Source of the DNA: ANME-2 cluster archaeon
Lineage (GTDB): Archaea > Halobacteriota > Methanosarcinia > Methanosarcinales > Methanocomedenaceae
Length of the DNA stretch: 11,707 nucleotides
Reading direction: 5' to 3'
Assembly (NCBI GenBank): GCA_022353185.1
Contig: JAKRWB010000660.1
Span: 1-11,707, forward strand
Part shown: positions 1 through 4,486 of the stretch, in pieces
Layout: every line of letters begins with the position of its first letter
How positions within the stretch are numbered: the first letter of the stretch is position 1
Notes under the pieces: model-generated
The model's input: the letters and a program-made list of their open reading frames with translations, nothing else
The model's database searches: none
What the model was told of the DNA's origin: nothing
Translations under genes and position numbers: made by a program

Positions 1-47
1 CAAGCATCAATCCCCACTTCGCACCCAAAGCCCGCAGGAATAATCAA

Positions 48-73
48 AAAGCGCCTGCCAGCCCCCTCACCAC
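48..73. repeat. Left arm of a GC-rich inverted repeat outside the IS4 element
   Basis: This GC-rich 26-mer matches the reverse complement of 2200-2225 at 23 of 26 positions. It lies outside the AT-rich insertion sequence, so it probably belongs to the host target. Positions 1-79 otherwise show no gene I can support. With the mobile DNA removed, the two arms would face each other as one imperfect hairpin with the element inserted in its loop. Confidence 0.6.
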
Positions 74-79
74 AAGGGC

Positions 80-95
80 CAATGTCATTAAGTTA
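80..95 (+). repeat. IS4 element left terminal inverted repeat
   Basis: The 16 bases are the exact reverse complement of 2161-2176. The transposase stop codon (TAA on the minus strand, 93-95) lies inside this repeat, so the gene ends within the transposon tip. Confidence 0.85.
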
Positions 96-1418
96 AGCAC
101 AAATTCTTTTTTCATACTTATGAAACTTCAATTTCTGGGTCGAAGTCCTATCTTTTCTCTCAAACTGCCTTCCAGGACGATGGGGACTTAATCCATTCTT
201 GAAAAGCCTACTAAGCTTAGCTAAAACTTCAGAAGGAGGTACATCAGGATTCAATAGTAAGTCCACAATATGATCTGCGATAGCGGTATATGAAACAGAT
301 TTATTGATTTTATAATCATATTTCAGTTTTTTCTCAAGATTTTCTTTGCTTATTTTCTTTTCATCTTCTTTTATCATTATACTCTCCAAAGTGCTTAGAA
401 ATATTAAACTGTGAAAATCTTGCTCTATACCGATTACGGTTTTAGAACTAAATCTTTCCACTTCCAATAAGTTCTTTAACCTCGAAAAATAAGTTTCGAT
501 ACACCAGCGTTTATTATAAAGCCACTTAAAATCTTCCAGTTTGTATGTCTTTCCATCTAACAAAGAAGTAATTAAAACTTCGATTGTTCCATTACTCAAA
601 ATAACCTTCACAAGTCTCACTGTAATAACTTCGGGCAACCAATTTACCTTAACAAACTTTTTCTGCCTTTTAGTAACTTTTAAAGTCACGATTTTGTCAA
701 AACAATCACTCTTAACAAAATCACTCACCTCCTTAAATGAAGAAGTAAGAGAACATCTAATTACAAAGTCATAACCTCCTTCCACGTGGAAGGATAAAAC
801 TGAATAATCTGCATATAATCGGTCATAAATAATTATGGCTTCTTTTGTGAATTTCTTCACATGATCACTGAATATGAAACTTTTTTCACTTTTTTTTTCA
901 CTAATTACAACATTTATACAGATTTCATTCATGACATCATATAAAAAGCTGGATAGAGCCTGGACGGTTCCATCTTTATATTGATTTGTCTGTATGCTGT
1001 ATTTTTTCCTTGTTTCTTCAGTGTCGGGAATATTAAGATATGAACCATCAATTGCATAAAGAAAACGTCCTTTCCATCGTTTTACTAATCCGGTTTGTTC
1101 ATAAATACTATAAAATATTTTTACAGTCTCATCCTTTAAAGCTATGAATAATTCAGGCCTTATTTTTTTCCTTGCTTGACAAAAAGCACTGGGCGTAGGC
1201 ATCCCATCCAATAAATTAAGCTCATCAAAGAATTTGTTCAATCTGTTGTGCATTGATGTCTTCCAACTTGTAAGGATCAATACAGTAGTTGTCCAAAATG
1301 GTAGCTTTCTGTCTCGGGTGAAATCAGTTTCCTTGGACCTAAAAGTGTCTATTATCAAACTGTTTTTCATAAACTCTCGTAAAAAAGTTATTAAAACAAT
1401 ATTATTCTTATTTGTCAT
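93..1418 (-). CDS. IS4-family DDE transposase
   Basis: This 441-residue protein has the IS4-family catalytic layout. The first Asp is in AIDGSYL (D124), the second in IIYDRLY (D199), and the Glu is in WCIETYF (E308). The family signature Y-x2-R-x3-E-x6-K is complete (Y301, R304, E308, K315). The N-terminal section (residues 30-70, DFTRDRKLPF onward) is the usual DNA-binding part of IS4 transposases. The protein would cut and join the ends of this element. Length and motifs are intact, so it may be active. The ATG lies only 3 bp from the end of the nested element at 1422, so the original promoter is now about 650 bp away (TATAAATA at 2091-2098, minus strand). Any present expression must start inside or through the inserted DNA. 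A later ATG (residue 17) is also possible. Confidence 0.93.
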   Translation of the reverse strand: MTNKNNIVLITFLREFMKNSLIIDTFRSKETDFTRDRKLPFWTTTVLILTSWKTSMHNRLNKFFDELNLLDGMPTPSAFCQARKKIRPELFIALKDETVKIFYSIYEQTGLVKRWKGRFLYAIDGSYLNIPDTEETRKKYSIQTNQYKDGTVQALSSFLYDVMNEICINVVISEKKSEKSFIFSDHVKKFTKEAIIIYDRLYADYSVLSFHVEGGYDFVIRCSLTSSFKEVSDFVKSDCFDKIVTLKVTKRQKKFVKVNWLPEVITVRLVKVILSNGTIEVLITSLLDGKTYKLEDFKWLYNKRWCIETYFSRLKNLLEVERFSSKTVIGIEQDFHSLIFLSTLESIMIKEDEKKISKENLEKKLKYDYKINKSVSYTAIADHIVDLLLNPDVPPSEVLAKLSRLFKNGLSPHRPGRQFERKDRTSTQKLKFHKYEKRICA

Positions 1419-1421
1419 CTA

Positions 1422-1462
1422 ATGATATTATATTTCATGTCATAAGTAATTGCGCATAAATT
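1422..1462 (+). repeat. Left inverted repeat of the nested IS630-type element
   Basis: It pairs with 2032-2072 at 34 of 41 positions, and the inner 14 bases (1449-1462) pair perfectly. The conservation gradient toward the inner part suggests the transposase recognition core lies there. Confidence 0.75.
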
Positions 1463-1506
1463 AATATGCCTTGTTTTATATACTATATAGGTAACTGAGG
1501 TATATT

Positions 1507-2007
1507 ATGCAAAGATTGGAAATAAAAAATGTCGACATAATGAAAGTATCCATACAACAAGAAATTTCTCGTTCCGAAGATTCAAGATATGATCATCGAC
1601 TGCATGGTCTGTTGCTCGTCTGCCAGGGACTCAGTTGTCCTGATGTTTCAAAGATTCTTGGAGATAGTCCAAGAATAATTGAATATTGGGTGAACGATTT
1701 TAACGAAAAAGGTTTTGAAGGTTTACGTGAAGAAAAACGTTCTGGGCGTCCCTCTGTTATTGATGGAATAATTCTCAATAACATTGATTCGGACTTGAGA
1801 CAGAATCCCAATTCTTTTGGATATGCACAAAACTTATGGGATGGAAAAATGCTCAGTCATCATTTGAAAGAAAAATATGGTATCAAGCTTGGAGTACGTC
1901 AATGTCAACGTTTATTTAATAGATTGGATTGTCGACTCAGGAAAACATGCCCAGTTATTGCAAAAAGTGATGATGAGGCAAAAGCAGAATTAAAATTTCG
2001 CAAATGA
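1507..2007 (+). CDS. IS630-type transposase, helix-turn-helix half only
   Basis: The 166-residue product matches the N-terminal DNA-binding part of IS630-type transposases. A helix-turn-helix lies at about residues 35-75 (LSCPDVSKILGDSPRIIEYW), then an RSGRPS basic linker, then the winged-helix part with FGYAQNLWDGKMLSHHL and RQCQRLFNRL. In full-length relatives the DDE domain follows at about residue 165. Here two tandem TGA stops occur and only 24 bases remain before the right inverted repeat. No frameshifted DDE part is visible, so this looks like an internal deletion rather than a two-frame transposase. The ATG is preceded by GAGGT at 1497-1501 with 5-nt spacing; a TATA-like TTTATATA lies at 1475-1482. 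The protein could still bind the element ends and act as a repressor, which is inference. Confidence 0.85.
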   Translation: MQRLEIKNVDIMKVSIQQEISRSEDSRYDHRLHGLLLVCQGLSCPDVSKILGDSPRIIEYWVNDFNEKGFEGLREEKRSGRPSVIDGIILNNIDSDLRQNPNSFGYAQNLWDGKMLSHHLKEKYGIKLGVRQCQRLFNRLDCRLRKTCPVIAKSDDEAKAELKFRK

Positions 2008-2031
2008 TGAATATCCAATAATATTATTTGG

Positions 2032-2072
2032 AATTTATGCGCAATATCTTAAGTCATCAAATATAAAATGAT
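2032..2072 (-). repeat. Right inverted repeat of the nested IS630-type element
   Basis: It is the partner of 1422-1462 and contains AATTTATGCGCAAT, perfectly complementary to the left inner block. Confidence 0.75.
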
Positions 2073-2090
2073 AATATATATATTTAGATG

Positions 2091-2098
2091 TATTTATA
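2091..2098 (-). promoter_or_regulatory. Displaced TATA box of the IS4 transposase
   Basis: The minus strand reads TATAAATA. If the nested element (1422-2072) is removed, this box lies about 25 bp upstream of the transposase ATG, the spacing expected for a leaderless archaeal transcript. In the present arrangement it is some 670 bp away. The assignment rests on spacing only; an alternative AT-rich box lies at 2073-2085. Confidence 0.45.
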
Positions 2099-2160
2099 GA
2101 GATAGGCAGATTACAAAACAAATAAGTCTTAAAAGCTGGCTATGGAAACTGGTTTTTCAC

Positions 2161-2176
2161 TAACTTAATGACATTG
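2161..2176 (-). repeat. IS4 element right terminal inverted repeat
   Basis: TAACTTAATGACATTG is the exact reverse complement of 80-95 and marks the right end of the IS4 element. Confidence 0.85.
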
Positions 2177-2199
2177 CCCGATCTGCTTTGCCCGTCCTG

Positions 2200-2225
2200 G
2201 TGGTTTGGGGGCTGTCAGGCGCTTT
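2200..2225. repeat. Right arm of the GC-rich inverted repeat flanking the IS4 element
   Basis: It matches the reverse complement of 48-73 at 23 of 26 positions. On the plus strand the same stretch also reads as a hydrophobic open frame (LVVWGLSGALLFAYIAGQN, stop near 2256), which could be the C-terminal remnant of a membrane protein; this is weak. Confidence 0.55.
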
Positions 2226-2284
2226 ATTATTTGCATATATCGCCGGACAGAATTAATCGGCTTGATATTGCTTCTGTATGTTTA

Positions 2285-2578
2285 TTATTTAATTTTTTCC
2301 AGGTATTTTTCTAGATCAAAATAATTATTTTTCCGATTCAACAAACATACCAGTACAATATTGGGGGACAATACTGAATAGATAAGTCTTGTTTCGTTGC
2401 TCTGGATATTCAACCGAACTCTAAAGACATTATGAACCGTTTTAGAGTGAATCCTTTTAAATCTGAAAGGATTTGCTGAAATTAGTTTAATTTTTTCTTT
2501 TATCTGTTCCTTGGATTTTTTATCCAAATTTTCAATCTGCTCAATAAAAAATTCTGTGGCAACAACTTCAAATTTCAT
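2285..2578 (-). CDS. RelE/ParE-superfamily toxin of a type II toxin-antitoxin module
   Basis: This 97-residue protein has the size and strand order of the RelE/ParE fold. An N-terminal strand (MKFEVVATEFF) is followed by two helices with LDKKSKEQIKEKIKLI, then the strands HNVFRVRLN, ETRLIYSV and NIVLVCLLNRK, then a C-terminal helix. The Arg residues in FRVR and ETRLIY occupy positions where RelE-type mRNA interferases carry basic catalytic or substrate-binding residues. Such toxins usually cut mRNA on the ribosome, though ParE members target gyrase, and the sequence does not separate the two. The ATG overlaps the antitoxin stop codon as ATGA, so translation is coupled. The gene ends about 110 bp from the IS4 right end. 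The module looks intact. Confidence 0.85.
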   Translation of the reverse strand: MKFEVVATEFFIEQIENLDKKSKEQIKEKIKLISANPFRFKRIHSKTVHNVFRVRLNIQSNETRLIYSVLSPNIVLVCLLNRKNNYFDLEKYLEKIK

Positions 2579-2835
2579 TGCAGGGCTTTGATAATATCAT
2601 TCTGATCTTTTATCTTGCTTTTTTCAATGGAAACAGACAATAACTTTTCAATTAGATCAATCTCTTTAGTAGAGAAAGTTTCATCATATTTGTTATCCCT
2701 GAATATCTTATCCCTTATTGCCTCAAGAATAAATTCCTGAATATTCCGATAACCAAAATTCTCGGTGTACTGCTCTGCAGCCGATTGTAATGTTGGAGGC
2801 AATCGAATGTTTATCTGTGTATTAGCAGGAGCCAT
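2575..2835 (-). CDS. Ribbon-helix-helix antitoxin, partner of the RelE/ParE-type toxin
   Basis: The 86-residue protein starts with a ribbon-helix-helix domain. The DNA-reading strand is TQINIRLPP (about residues 5-13); two helices follow up to about residue 45, including FGYRNIQEFILEAIRDKIF. A charged tail of about 40 residues should wrap the toxin. I chose the ATG at 2835 over the in-frame TTG at 2844 because a TATA-like TATTAAATA (2859-2867, minus strand) is centred 28 bp upstream. No Shine-Dalgarno sequence is visible, as expected for a leaderless mRNA. A perfect 9-bp inverted repeat lies between that box and the start, a natural autorepression site. The TTG start would place codons inside the operator. 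Confidence 0.85.
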   Translation of the reverse strand: MAPANTQINIRLPPTLQSAAEQYTENFGYRNIQEFILEAIRDKIFRDNKYDETFSTKEIDLIEKLLSVSIEKSKIKDQNDIIKALQ

Positions 2836-2837
2836 AG

Positions 2838-2867
2838 ATACCAATAGGTAGTTATTGGTATTTAATA
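2838..2867 (-). promoter_or_regulatory. TATA box and palindromic operator of the RHH/RelE module
   Basis: ATACCAATA (2838-2846) and TATTGGTAT (2853-2861) form a perfect 9-bp inverted repeat with a 6-bp spacer. It ends 2 bp from the antitoxin ATG. On the minus strand the TATA-like TATTAAATA (2859-2867) overlaps its far edge. Binding of the RHH protein here would cover the box and the transcription start. Autoregulation by antitoxin is typical of such modules; the binding itself is inferred. Confidence 0.65.
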
Positions 2868-2884
2868 CTCTAGCTCTTCCTTCC

Positions 2885-2950
2885 GCCCCGCCATTCTACA
2901 CCCCCTGCGCTGCTTCTGCTACACTTGACCGGCTGCCCGGACAGGGGGAT
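2885..2950. repeat. GC-rich palindromic island between the two divergent toxin-antitoxin modules
   Basis: This stretch stands out from its AT-rich surroundings. CCCCCTG (2901-2907) pairs with CAGGGGG (2942-2948). Inside, CCGG-CTGC-CCGG (2929-2940) can form a small hairpin. A 17-mer at 2916-2932 recurs with two differences at 3833-3849. A plus-strand open frame across it starts with TTG and has no credible protein features. Confidence 0.5.
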
Positions 2951-3000
2951 GCGGACCTGGAGCATGAGTTTAGAAGTTTAAGCATTCAGATTCACAAAAG

Positions 3001-3008
3001 TTTAATAA
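3001..3008 (+). promoter_or_regulatory. TATA box of the TumE-like module
   Basis: TTTAATAA is centred about 28 bp upstream of the ATG at 3033. The intervening sequence has no Shine-Dalgarno element, so the transcript is probably leaderless. Confidence 0.5.
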
Positions 3009-3032
3009 ATATCATCTGCATACTCTTAAAAC

Positions 3033-3308
3033 ATGGAAGTAGCAATTTCTAAAGATGTAGCTCCAGTAGTAAAAGATTCAATAAACAGAGAAATAATATT
3101 ATTAGAATCAAAAATTAATCTACTGAAAAGTGAAATCAAGAAATTCGAAGAAAAATACCAGCTCACATCTCCTGAATTCAAGGAAAAATTTGACAACGGG
3201 AACCTTGACGATTCACAAGATTTTTTTGAATGGTGGGGACTCATTAGAGGCCTCGAAACATTAGAAGATAGAATTAGTAAAGCCAAATCGGTGGTTACCT
3301 ATTGGTAA
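3033..3308 (+). CDS. Small helical protein, putative antitoxin of the TumE-like toxin
   Basis: This 91-residue charged protein is mainly helical. A probable coiled coil spans about residues 15-45 (NREIILLESKINLLKSEIKKFEEKY), then an acidic loop (NGNLDDSQ), then FFEWWGLIRGLETLEDRI with a Trp-Trp pair. I recognise no DNA-binding motif. It lies directly upstream of and overlaps (7 bp) a TumE-like gene. Proteins of this size and pattern occur in archaea next to that family; I infer an antitoxin role from order, overlap and size, not from a proven mechanism. The ATG at 3033 is supported by a TATA-like box 28 bp upstream and the lack of a ribosome-binding site. The cyanobacterial TumA antitoxin is described as a DNA-binding protein, so this partner differs in kind. 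Confidence 0.75.
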   Translation: MEVAISKDVAPVVKDSINREIILLESKINLLKSEIKKFEEKYQLTSPEFKEKFDNGNLDDSQDFFEWWGLIRGLETLEDRISKAKSVVTYW

Positions 3309-3685
3309 TCTCAGACTATTTCAAGTCAATCGAACTCCTGTTAAGCAATTCAAAACTAATCGCTGATAAAACAATTGACTTTAAAGAATTCAGTAGCAGC
3401 GAGGGAATGGTTACCGGAAGGTTGTTATTTTTAGGTGGTTATTCGCTTAATTTTATGGAATATATCCTGATAGGAAAACAGCGGCCTAAATATAGATTCA
3501 ACCTTTCAGATAGCAAAGGGAAGTTAATATTTAGATATGACAATGCGCCTCACCACATAGAAATCTCGACGTATCCACACCATAAACATATTGGCAAACA
3601 GGTCAAATCCTCTGAAGAGATCAGACTTGCAGAAGTAATCTCCGAAATTGAGATATTGATTTTAACTGAGCCCAACAGCAAGTGA
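3302..3685 (+). CDS. TumE-like (DUF6516-type) putative toxin
   Basis: The 127-residue protein carries the hallmark of the DUF6516/TumE family: FRYDNAPHHIEISTYPHHKH at about residues 74-93, a His-rich block after a strand-rich middle (GRLLFLGGYSLNFMEYILIGKQRPKYRFNLSD is spread over residues 40-70). The family is annotated as a toxin in toxin-antitoxin pairs, but its biochemical activity is not something I can state. The only start codon in frame between the upstream stop (3278-3280) and the conserved part is TTG at 3302, inside the last codons of the preceding gene. This implies translational coupling and low, partner-dependent synthesis. The gene appears complete. Confidence 0.8.
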   Translation: MVISDYFKSIELLLSNSKLIADKTIDFKEFSSSEGMVTGRLLFLGGYSLNFMEYILIGKQRPKYRFNLSDSKGKLIFRYDNAPHHIEISTYPHHKHIGKQVKSSEEIRLAEVISEIEILILTEPNSK

Positions 3686-3768
3686 TGATTATGCATTGTT
3701 GAACAATCACCTGCCCCACCACCAGTATAATGATTTAATTGTGTTGCCTTCAATACAGTAACAGCAGA

Positions 3769-3826
3769 TTTTGTTTTTTTTTAAAAATGAAGTGAATACA
3801 AGTTCTAATTAAATTAGATTTTTTTT
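3769..3826 (+). terminator. T-rich termination region after the TumE-like module
   Basis: A T-tract interrupted by one G (3769-3782) lies 84 bp after the stop codon and would suit archaeal U-rich termination. A second signal follows: the palindrome TCTAATT-A-AATTAGA (3804-3818) runs straight into eight Ts (3819-3826). A short palindrome also lies at 3695-3707 (ATTGTT-G-AACAAT). Confidence 0.5.
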
Positions 3827-3832
3827 ACTCCC

Positions 3833-3911
3833 CTGCTGCACCTGACCGGGTGTGGGTGCTGCAATTCACCTGACCCTGCCACCACAGCCCGCCAGGGCGG
3901 CATGGTGGCAG
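3833..3911. repeat. GC-rich island with a strong hairpin
   Basis: CTGCCACCA (3876-3884) pairs perfectly with TGGTGGCAG (3903-3911), and the interior holds a second stem, CCGCC/GGCGG (3889-3900). CACCTGACC occurs twice, 29 bp apart (3838 and 3867). The first 17 bases (3833-3849) match 2916-2932 at 15 positions. No gene is convincing between 3686 and 4123; a minus-strand frame over 3814-4008 is made by this GC-rich sequence and has no recognisable protein character. Confidence 0.55.
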
Positions 3912-4123
3912 CCAGCCTTGTTGATTCATATAGACCTGCTCCGGATAAAATAAACACTGAAAATCCCGTGTTGCCGGTATTCCGTTCTGTCCGCCTCTTC
4001 AACAGCATTGGGATGAAATTATTGGGGTAATCATTATGCTGCGGCTTTTTGTGACAGATTTATTATAAAAACTACTGCTATGCGTCGGCATTTTTGTCCC
4101 AAGGCCCCCTTCAACATAAACTA

Positions 4124-4131
4124 TTTATATT
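4124..4131 (+). promoter_or_regulatory. TATA box of the RHH-ftsZ operon
   Basis: TTTATATT with a purine/A-rich upstream stretch (CATAAAC). The expected start site is about 25 bp downstream, near 4153, which places it inside the 11-bp repeat array and gives a leader of roughly 100 nt before the RHH start codon. Confidence 0.55.
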
Positions 4132-4137
4132 ATCAAC

Positions 4138-4236
4138 GTCAGACATATAGCGTACACATGTCATATTTAGGTCAGACACTGAGCAGACAGAAAGCAGACA
4201 TGCGTCAGACACATGTCAGACATTTGTCAGACAGAA
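4138..4236 (+). repeat. Array of nine 11-bp units, probable operator of the RHH-ftsZ operon
   Basis: Units start at 4138, 4149, 4160, 4171, 4182, 4193, 4204, 4215 and 4226, exactly 11 bp apart. The core GTCAGACA is exact in five units (1, 4, 7, 8, 9), AGCAGACA in two (5, 6) and degenerate in two (2, 3). Units 8 and 9 extend to TGTCAGACA, which has two-fold symmetry around the central A. The array begins 7 bp after the TATA box and ends 21 bp before the likely RHH start. Spacing of about one helical turn puts all sites on one DNA face, as expected for cooperative binding. Confidence 0.85.
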
Positions 4237-4257
4237 ATGGACAATGGGAGTAAACCT

Positions 4258-4449
4258 ATGCAAAGAGTAACATTAAGGCTCCCCGAGCAGCAATTAAAAA
4301 TGATCGATGTGATGGTAGACCAAGGAGAATTTCCGTCCGCATCCGAAGCAATCAGGACGGCTATAAGAGACCTGATAGATCAAAGAAGCGACAAACTACT
4401 CCGTAACATCCAGTTGATGGAACGGATAGGTGCTACCTCAAGCGCATGA
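4258..4449 (+). CDS. CdrS-like ribbon-helix-helix regulator of the ftsZ operon
   Basis: The 63-residue protein is a minimal RHH domain. The DNA-contacting strand is MQRVTLRLPEQQ (residues 1-12), helix A is LKMIDVMVDQG, and helix B is PSASEAIRTAIRDLIDQR (about residues 28-45), with a short basic tail. I chose the ATG at 4258 because GGGAG (4246-4250) sits 7 nt upstream. The ATGs at 4213 and 4237 would translate the 11-bp repeats or add a tail not expected in the family. In haloarchaea the RHH protein CdrS is encoded beside ftsZ2 and controls its expression and cell division; the same arrangement here supports an equivalent role. The repeat array directly upstream is the likely binding site, so autoregulation is expected. 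The gap to ftsZ is 37 bp. Confidence 0.85.
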   Translation: MQRVTLRLPEQQLKMIDVMVDQGEFPSASEAIRTAIRDLIDQRSDKLLRNIQLMERIGATSSA

Positions 4450-4486
4450 GCTAAAAAATAGAGGATTAGAAGGGGATGAAAAAAAG

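Larger units (their letters stand above)
1422..2072 (+). mobile_element. IS630-type internal-deletion element nested in the IS4 element
   Basis: The ends are imperfect 41-bp inverted repeats (34 of 41 matching), with an identical inner block ATTGCGCATAAATT at 1449-1462 and its reverse complement at 2032-2045. The only gene is the helix-turn-helix part of an IS630-type transposase, so the DDE catalytic half is missing and the element cannot move by itself. It sits between the transposase ATG (1418) and the TATA-like sequence at 2091-2098 of the surrounding IS4 element. IS630 elements duplicate TA on insertion. TA dinucleotides occur next to both ends, but this AT-rich sequence makes that uninformative. 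Confidence 0.75.
80..2176 (-). mobile_element. IS4-family insertion sequence, interrupted by a second element
   Basis: The boundaries are defined by a perfect 16-bp inverted repeat, CAATGTCATTAAGTTA at 80-95 and its reverse complement at 2161-2176. The element holds an IS4-type DDE transposase on the minus strand. It also contains a nested 651-bp element at 1422-2072 with its own inverted repeats. Subtracting the nested element leaves about 1.45 kb, a usual size for IS4-family members. I see no target-site duplication directly outside the repeats, which may mean decay, recombination or ends misplaced by a few bases. The element is clearly more AT-rich than its immediate flanks. Confidence 0.85.

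Noticed and set aside
1..79. Possible end of a membrane-protein gene on the minus strand at the left edge
   Set aside because: One frame gives a hydrophobic stretch resembling the right flank, but it meets a stop at once and needs a base change to continue. Too short to support.
2855..3052. Plus-strand 65-codon open frame between the two toxin-antitoxin modules
   Set aside because: It begins with TTG, runs through the GC-rich palindromic island and the TATA box of the next gene, and has no protein-like pattern.
3680..3720. C/D-box small RNA suggested by GTGATGA at the end of the TumE-like gene
   Set aside because: No matching D box or internal box pair lies within a sensible distance, and the motif overlaps the stop codon of the gene.
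3814..4008. Minus-strand 64-codon open frame
   Set aside because: It is read across the GC-rich hairpin island, has no ribosome-binding site or recognisable domain, and its composition follows the palindromes.
4138..4236. CRISPR array or plasmid-type replication iterons
   Set aside because: Units are 11 bp with no unique spacers, so not CRISPR. No replication gene or AT-rich unwinding region adjoins, and the position at a promoter with an RHH gene fits an operator better.
4213..4257. Longer RHH protein starting at ATG 4213 or 4237
   Set aside because: The extra residues are translated repeat units of the 11-bp array, whereas the ATG at 4258 has a ribosome-binding site at proper distance and starts directly at the DNA-binding strand.
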